Source of the DNA: Rhodanobacter sp. 67-28 | Lineage (GTDB): Bacteria > Pseudomonadota > Gammaproteobacteria > Xanthomonadales > Rhodanobacteraceae | NCBI GenBank assembly: GCA_001898415.1 | Contig: MKTU01000024.1 | Coordinates: forward strand, 148,929-196,809 | Length of the DNA: 47,881 bases | Direction of reading: 5' to 3' | In this document: positions 42,681-47,881 of the stretch, one piece after another | How positions within the stretch are numbered: the stretch's first letter is position 1 | Layout of the letters: every line of letters begins with the position of its first letter | The notes under the pieces: generated by a model | Seen by the model: the letters and a program-made list of their open reading frames with translations, nothing else | Databases searched by the model: none | What the model was told of the DNA's origin: nothing | Position numbers and translations under genes: made by a program

Positions 42681-45515
42681 CTACAGCTTGCCGGCCTGCT
42701 CGCGCAGCGCGCCCAGCGTGGTGTTCCAGTCGGCGATGCGCTGGCGCTCTTGTGCCACGACCTCGGCCGGCGCATTGGCGACGAAGTTCGCGTTGCCGAG
42801 CTTGCCTTCGCATTTCCTGATCTCGACCTCGATGCGGCCGATTTCCTTGGCCAGGCGCGCTTTCTCGGCGGCCACGTCGATCAGCCCGGCCAGCGGGATC
42901 AGCACGCGCAACGTGCCGACCACGGCGGCCGCGGCGGCGGGTTCGTCGGCGCCAGCAGCGATCCACTGCGGAGTCTCGACGCGGGCGAGGAAGGCGATTT
43001 GTGCGGCAAACTTTGCCAACCGCGCACGATCGCCGGAGTCGCCGTCTGCGAGCAACAGCGGGATCGTCTTGCCGGGCGGGATATTCATCTCCGAACGGAT
43101 CCGGCGGATGCCGGAGAGCACGTTCTTGAACCATTCGATCTCGGTCGTGGCCGCATCATCGGCGGTGATGTCTTCGGCGCGTGGCCAGGGTCGCTGCAGC
43201 AGGCTGCTTTCGCTGAGGCCGAGCACCGGCGCCACTGACGCCCATATTTCCTCGGTGATGAACGGGATCACCGGATGCAGCGCACGCAGCACGCTTTCCA
43301 GCACCACCAGCAAGGTGTGGCGGGTGGACGCGGCAGCCGCCGCGTCGTCGCCGTTGAGCGCCGGCTTGGCCAGTTCCAGGAACCAGTCGCAGTACTCGTT
43401 CCAGACGAACTCGTACAGCGCTTGCGCCAGATGATCGAAACGATAGCTGACAAAGTGCCGCTCGACCTCGTCCAGCGTCTGCTTGAGCCGCGTCAGAATC
43501 CACCGCTCCGCCTCGGTCACCGGCTTTTGATCTCTCCGATTCCCGATTCCTGATTCCCCGTTCCCCGCGTTCAAAAGAACAAACCGCGCCGCATTCCACA
43601 GCTTGTTGCAGAACGCCTTGTAGCCCTCAGCCCGCTTGATGTCGAAGTTGATCGTGCGGCTGTAGCTGGCCAGCGCGGCGAAGGTGAAACGCAGCGCATC
43701 GGTGCCGATCGCCGGGATGCCGTCGGGGTAGTCCTTGCGGATGCGCTTCTCGACCTTGGCGCGCACCTGCGGAATCAGCAGTGACTTGGTGGATTTCTCC
43801 ACCAGCGGTTCCAGCGCGATGCCGTCGATCAGGTCCAGCGGGTCCAGCGTGTTGCCCTTGGACTTGGACATCTTCTGGCCTTCGGCATCGCGCACGATGG
43901 CGTTGATGTACACCTCGCGGAACGGTATCTGGCCGGTGAAGTACTTCGTGGTCATCACCATCCGGGCGACCCAGAAGAAGATGATGTCGAAGCCGGTGAC
44001 CAGCACCGCGCTGGGCAGGAAGATCTTGTCCTGCGCCCAGTTCGCCACGACCTCGCCGCGCTCGTTCTTCACCGGGCCATCGGCCGGCCAGCCCAGCGTG
44101 GAGAACGGCCACAGCGCGGAGGAAAACCAGGTGTCCAGCACGTCGTCGTCCTGACGCAGGGCGCCGACCGGCACGGTCGCGGCATGTGCGCGTGCGTCGG
44201 CCTCGTCCTCGCCCACGAAGATGTTGCCGGCCTCGTCGTACCACGCCGGGATGCGATGGCCCCACCACAGCTGGCGGCTGATGCACCAGTCCTGGATGTT
44301 GTCCAGCCATTGTGTATACGTGTTCGCCCAGTTTTCCGGCACGAACCTGATATCGCCCGAACGCACGGCATCGAGCGCCGGCTCGGTGATCGCCTTGCGG
44401 CCGCCCGGGCGGCCATCCGCCTGGACGTCCGAAGTGAGGTCGACGAACCACTGGTCGGTCAGCATCGGCTCGATCACCGCGTCGGAACGCTGGCTCACCG
44501 GTACCTGCAGCTTGTGCGCCTTCGTTTCGACCAGCAGGCCGGCGGCTTCGAGATCGGCCAGCACGGCCTTGCGCGCGTCGTAGCGATCGAGTCCGCGATA
44601 CTTCTCCGGCGCGTTGTCGCTGACCTTCGCGTCCAGCGTGAAGATGGTGATCGGCGGCAGCTTGTGCCGCTGGCCGATGGCGTAGTCGTTGAAGTCATGC
44701 GCCGGAGTGATTTTCACGCAGCCGGTGCCGAAATCCTTGTCGACGTAGTCGTCGGCGATTACCGGAATCTGCCGGCCGGTGAGCGGCAAATGCAGCGTCT
44801 GGCCGATCAGGTGCGCATAACGCTCGTCCTCCGGATGCACGGCCACGGCGACGTCGCCCAGCATGGTCTCCGGACGCGTGGTGGCGACCACCAGCGACGC
44901 GGCGCCGTCGGTGGTCATGTAGCGGATCGACCACATGTGGCCGTCGCGCTCGACGTTGTTCACTTCGAGATCCGACACCGCCGTGCCCAGCACCGGGTCC
45001 CAGTTCACCAGCCGGTTGCCGCGATAGATCAGGCCCGCGCGATACCAGTCGATGAACACCTTGCGCACCGCGGCCGACAGGCCTTCGTCCATGGTGAAGC
45101 GTTCGCGCGACCAGTCGGCCGCGGCGCCGATGCGGCGCATCTGGTGGGTGATGGTGGAGCCGGACTCCTCCTTCCACTGCCAGACCCGCTGGATGAACGC
45201 ATCGCGGCCCAGGTCATGCCGGGTCTTTTCCTCGACGGCGAGCTGGTTCTCCACGATCTTCTGGGTCGCGATGCCGGCGTGATCGGTGCCGACCTGCCAC
45301 AGCGTGTTCATGCCGCGCATGCGCTGGTAGCGCACCAGCATGTCCATCACCGTCTGCTGGAACGCATGCCCCATGTGCAGCGTGCCGGTGACGTTCGGCG
45401 GCGGCAGCAGGATGCAGTACGGCTCGCCCTGGCCGCTCGGCTTGAACGCGCCGCTGGCTTCCCAGCGCTCGTACCACTTCGACTCGATCCGGGCCGGCTC
45501 GAAACTCTTTTCCAT
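42681..45515 (-). CDS. valS: Valine--tRNA ligase
   Basis: 944 residues, class I synthetase. HIGH motif reads HMGH (47-50) and KMSKS is at 548-552 (QKMSKSKGN). The editing CP1 domain and anticodon-binding domain (from about 640) are complete, and the C-terminal coiled coil (about 880-940) is present, so the enzyme should be functional. The odd point is residues 651-664, [14 protein letters not shown], encoded by a GGGAATC-type repeat arm, in the loop between NAGxx and [11 protein letters not shown]. Other bacterial ValS proteins also vary in length here. The start ATG at 45515 is followed by EKSFEP, the usual N-terminus. Confidence 0.96.
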   Translation of the reverse strand: MEKSFEPARIESKWYERWEASGAFKPSGQGEPYCILLPPPNVTGTLHMGHAFQQTVMDMLVRYQRMRGMNTLWQVGTDHAGIATQKIVENQLAVEEKTRHDLGRDAFIQRVWQWKEESGSTITHQMRRIGAAADWSRERFTMDEGLSAAVRKVFIDWYRAGLIYRGNRLVNWDPVLGTAVSDLEVNNVERDGHMWSIRYMTTDGAASLVVATTRPETMLGDVAVAVHPEDERYAHLIGQTLHLPLTGRQIPVIADDYVDKDFGTGCVKITPAHDFNDYAIGQRHKLPPITIFTLDAKVSDNAPEKYRGLDRYDARKAVLADLEAAGLLVETKAHKLQVPVSQRSDAVIEPMLTDQWFVDLTSDVQADGRPGGRKAITEPALDAVRSGDIRFVPENWANTYTQWLDNIQDWCISRQLWWGHRIPAWYDEAGNIFVGEDEADARAHAATVPVGALRQDDDVLDTWFSSALWPFSTLGWPADGPVKNERGEVVANWAQDKIFLPSAVLVTGFDIIFFWVARMVMTTKYFTGQIPFREVYINAIVRDAEGQKMSKSKGNTLDPLDLIDGIALEPLVEKSTKSLLIPQVRAKVEKRIRKDYPDGIPAIGTDALRFTFAALASYSRTINFDIKRAEGYKAFCNKLWNAARFVLLNAGNGESGIGNRRDQKPVTEAERWILTRLKQTLDEVERHFVSYRFDHLAQALYEFVWNEYCDWFLELAKPALNGDDAAAAASTRHTLLVVLESVLRALHPVIPFITEEIWASVAPVLGLSESSLLQRPWPRAEDITADDAATTEIEWFKNVLSGIRRIRSEMNIPPGKTIPLLLADGDSGDRARLAKFAAQIAFLARVETPQWIAAGADEPAAAAAVVGTLRVLIPLAGLIDVAAEKARLAKEIGRIEVEIRKCEGKLGNANFVANAPAEVVAQERQRIADWNTTLGALREQAGKL
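43534..43568 (-). repeat. GGGAAT-type repeat arm inside valS
   Basis: On the minus strand GGGGAACGGGGAATCAGGAA and following units, then GATCAAAAGCCG, match the left arm plus the start of the core of the intergenic elements (compare AAAGGCAAAAGCCG near 11560-11574). Reading frame is kept: it codes [14 protein letters not shown]. Confidence 0.75.
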
Positions 45516-45751
45516 CGGGAAACGCTCGCTGGCGCGCAGGCGCGCGCTTTTGTTGTGGGGTAAAGCCGTGATTGTACGGTGCCGGCAGGGGCCGGCCAAA
45601 GATGGTGGGGCCGCCTTGGGGCGTGATGTGTCGTGTGGCCGTTGCCCGCATGGACGAACAAGAGCCGGCGGGCAGTGCCCGCCCTACAGCCGAGGGGAAC
45701 CCTTCGCGGACGACGGGCAGCGTAGGGCGGGCACTGCCCGCCGCCCTTGTC
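45516..45751. repeat. Intergenic region with two GTAGGGCGGGC-type hairpins
   Basis: 236 bases between valS and yggT. Two REP units stand back to back: GGCGGGCAGTGCCCGCCCTAC, here 45667-45687, and its inverse 45722-45742, with tails pointing to each other rather than outward as in the other two copies. No gene is seen; the valS promoter must lie in its left part. Confidence 0.7.
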
Positions 45752-46327
45752 TCAGCCGCCCACGGCCAGCCCGGCGCCAAGATCCAGCAGCGGCGCGGCG
45801 ATCAGCATGCGGGCGAGAAACAGCACGATGATCACCGCCATCGGCGCGAAGTCGATCTGGCCGAACACCAGCTTGCCGTCCAGCGGACGCAGCAGCGGGG
45901 CGACGATCTTCTCCACCAGTCGCAGCATCGGCTGGCGGCGATCGACGGAAAACATGCTCAGCAGCGACCAGCCGAAGATGAGCACGATGTAGAACAGCAG
46001 CACGAAGTCGAACAGCTCGGCAAGCGACAGCACCAGCAGACCGGCAAGGTTGGGTATCGCCCCGACCAGCGCGAACAGCAGCAGGCGCTTGAGCAGCATC
46101 GCCAGCCACGCCAGCAGCAGGCCGGCAAGGTTGATCCTGCCCCAGTTCGGCACCACGCGGCGGATCGGCGCCAGCACCGGGTTGGTGGTGCGGTAGATGA
46201 ACTGGCTCAGCGGGTTGTTGAAATCGGCGCGGCAGGCTTCGGCCGTCACCCGCAGCAGGAACAGGATCACCACGGCGTCGAACGCCAGGCCGATCAGCAT
46301 CGAGAGTGCGTTGAACAGATAGCTCAC
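45752..46327 (-). CDS. YggT-family membrane protein
   Basis: 191 residues, integral membrane. Two YggT repeats, each with a pair of helices: about 5-30 with FLLRVTAEACRADFNNPLSQFIYRTTNPVLAPIRRVVPNWG, and about 100-170 with DRRQPMLRLVEKIVAPLLRPLDGKLVFGQIDFAPMAVII. Function is unclear; E. coli YggT is linked to osmotic tolerance. The start is GTG at 46327, overlapping the proC stop (GTGA), which indicates translational coupling. Common neighbour of proC. Confidence 0.9.
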   Translation of the reverse strand: MSYLFNALSMLIGLAFDAVVILFLLRVTAEACRADFNNPLSQFIYRTTNPVLAPIRRVVPNWGRINLAGLLLAWLAMLLKRLLLFALVGAIPNLAGLLVLSLAELFDFVLLFYIVLIFGWSLLSMFSVDRRQPMLRLVEKIVAPLLRPLDGKLVFGQIDFAPMAVIIVLFLARMLIAAPLLDLGAGLAVGG

Positions 46328-47148
46328 GGCTGCGCGTCCAGTTCGGCGGCGAGCTCGGCGCCGCGGCGGGTGGCCGCGGCCACGGCTCTGGCCACGATGC
46401 GCGGCAGTCCGTCCGCGCCGAAGCTCTCCAGCGCGGCCTGGGTGGTGCCGTGCGGCGAGGTGACGCGCTGGCGCAGCACGGCCGGGTCGTCGCCGCTCTC
46501 GGTGAGCATGCGGCCGGCGCCGAAACAGGTCTGCGCGGCCAGTGCGCGCGCGGTGTCGCGCGGCAGGCCCTGGGCCACGGCGGCTTCTTCCAGCGCTTCC
46601 ACCAGGGCGAAAAAATAAGCCGGCGCCGAACCGGAGATCGCGGTGACGGTGTCCATCAGGGCTTCGTCGTCGATCCAGCGGGTGAGTCCGGCAGCGTCCA
46701 GAATGTGCTGCGCCTGCGCCTTCTGCGCGGGGCTGACGCGCGCGTTGGCGCACAGACCCGTGGCGCCGGCGCCGATCAGCGCAGGCGTGTTCGGCATGCA
46801 GCGCACGATCGGCAGGCTCGCGCCGAACCAGCGTTCGAGCTGGTCCAGCCGCACGCCGGCGGCGATCGAGATCAGCAACGGGCGCTGGCGCTGCAGGATG
46901 TCCTGCAACTCGCCATGGACGGAGGGCAGCACCTGCGGCTTGACCGCCAGCACGATCACCTCGGCCTCGGCCGCCGCCAGCCGGTTCTCCGCGTAGCAGG
47001 CGATGCCGAAATCGCGGCCCAGCTCCTGGCGCCCCTCGGCGCGGGGCTCGGCGACGCTGATCGTGGCGGAGGCGACGCCCGTCTTCAGCAGGCCGCCGAT
47101 CAGGCTGCGCGCCATGTTGCCGCCGCCGATGAAGGCTAATCGTGTCAT
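46324..47148 (-). CDS. proC: Pyrroline-5-carboxylate reductase
   Basis: 274 residues. N-terminal NADPH fold with IGGGNMARSLIGGLL (6-20); conserved VKPQVLPSV, MPNTPALIGAGATGLC and the C-terminal dimer domain with DTVTAISGSAPAYFFALVEALEEAAVAQGL and SPHGTTQAALESF. Performs the last step of proline synthesis. AAGGAGTCCTGC precedes the ATG. First gene of proC-yggT; the usual upstream partner, a PLP-binding YggS gene, is absent here. Confidence 0.96.
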   Translation of the reverse strand: MTRLAFIGGGNMARSLIGGLLKTGVASATISVAEPRAEGRQELGRDFGIACYAENRLAAAEAEVIVLAVKPQVLPSVHGELQDILQRQRPLLISIAAGVRLDQLERWFGASLPIVRCMPNTPALIGAGATGLCANARVSPAQKAQAQHILDAAGLTRWIDDEALMDTVTAISGSAPAYFFALVEALEEAAVAQGLPRDTARALAAQTCFGAGRMLTESGDDPAVLRQRVTSPHGTTQAALESFGADGLPRIVARAVAAATRRGAELAAELDAQP

Positions 47149-47496
47149 GCAGGACTCCTTGATCGTTGCAGCCGCCTACCTTACCGGAAGCCGGCGCGCC
47201 GGCGCGCGGACGACGCGCCGCCGCCGCCGCGACGAGGCCGACGGCGGGGCAACCTCGCGTTTTTCGACGGGATGCGCAAATCCCCGTTGCGGTTGCGGCA
47301 TGATAGGCGGGAAAGGCTGGCCGCACAGCCGCTTGCGCGAGTAGTATCGACGCGGCTACAGGGGGATTCGGGTTGCCGGTCCGCAGGGTTCCAGGGGCAG
47401 CGGTTGCGCGCCCGGGCGGCGGCTGGCGGCGACAGTCCGGACCCCTGTGCATCCGCATTCATGCCACCAGACGATCGGTTGAGGGGAAACGACTTC
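47149..47496. other. Divergent intergenic region between proC and pilT
   Basis: 348 bases that must hold the promoters for proC and pilT. GC-rich; GCGCGCCGGCGCGC near the proC side is a small palindrome. No convincing gene or box was found; a TTGCGG...CATGAT pair near 47283-47303 is too weak to call. Confidence 0.4.
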
Positions 47497-47881
47497 ATGG
47501 ACATTGCCGAACTGCTTGCCTTCTCGGTGAAGAACAAGGCCTCGGACCTGCACTTGTCCGCCGGGCTGCCGCCGATGATCCGCGTCGACGGCGACGTCCG
47601 CCGGATCAACATCCCCGCGCTCGAGCACAAGCAGGTGCACTCGCTGATCTACGACATCATGTCGGACAAGCAGCGGCGCGACTACGAGGAGTTCTTCGAG
47701 ACCGATTTCTCGTTCGAGATCCCCGGCCTGGCGCGCTTCCGCGTCAACGCGTTCACCCAGAACCGCGGCGCCGGCGCGGTGTTCCGCACGATTCCGTCCG
47801 AGGTGCTGACGCTGGAAGACCTGGGCGCGCCGCGCGTGTTCAAGGAGCTGATCGAGCAGCCGCAGGGCCTGATCCTGGTGA
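47497..47881 (+). CDS. pilT: Type IV pilus retraction ATPase PilT (3' end outside window)
   Basis: First 128 codons. The N-terminus MDIAELLAFSVKNKASDLHL and SAGLPPMIRVDGDVRRINIP match PilT closely; the visible part is the N-terminal PAS-like domain and the beginning of the ATPase domain (QPQGLILV just before the Walker A loop, which lies outside). PilT powers pilus retraction for twitching motility. GAGGGGAAACGACTTC lies before the ATG. Confidence 0.95.
   Translation, partial: MDIAELLAFSVKNKASDLHLSAGLPPMIRVDGDVRRINIPALEHKQVHSLIYDIMSDKQRRDYEEFFETDFSFEIPGLARFRVNAFTQNRGAGAVFRTIPSEVLTLEDLGAPRVFKELIEQPQGLILV

Overview
This is a GC-rich chromosomal segment of a Gammaproteobacterium, most likely order Xanthomonadales (Lysobacterales) and probably family Rhodanobacteraceae. 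That placement is inferred from base composition, the XrvA-type H-NS protein, the hemP partner gene and the abundant GGGAAT-type and GTAGGGCGGGC-type intergenic palindromes. No rRNA, tRNA, CRISPR array or insertion sequence is visible. Most of the window is densely coding.

Layout. Bases 1-3.8 kb hold the start of an ArsR-type regulator, a secreted esterase, an aldo/keto reductase and a Fur-controlled hemP pair. Bases 3.85-22.4 kb form one export system: a sigma-54 promoter with an upstream palindrome, a MacA-like adaptor, one MacB/LolD-type ATPase, four tandem pairs of FtsX-like permeases (types A and B alternating), a secreted DUF885 peptidase, then a sigma-54 response regulator, a small secreted protein and a histidine kinase. 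Nearly every junction carries an inverted repeat.

Bases 22.4-35 kb are a phosphate island: phoU-pstBACS on the minus strand, a divergent OprP/OprO-type porin, a glycosyltransferase-PAP2-ppk1 operon and phoB-phoR. PhoB boxes can be read upstream of pstS, the porin and phoB. A fourth lies in front of an intergenic element that looks like a C-rich small RNA ending in an intrinsic terminator (about 32785-32882). This is the most novel item in the window.

Bases 35-47.9 kb are housekeeping: an SPFH protein and NfeD pair, a ThrE-type exporter, H-NS, proS, a DUF4124 protein, pssA, a HolD-like protein with rimI, valS (with a piece of intergenic repeat built into its coding sequence), yggT, proC and the start of pilT.

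The genes suggest two linked themes. One is envelope export under two-component sigma-54 control. The other is a phosphate-starvation response joining uptake (pst, porin), storage (ppk1), possible lipid replacement (glycosyltransferase plus PAP2) and possibly RNA-level control.
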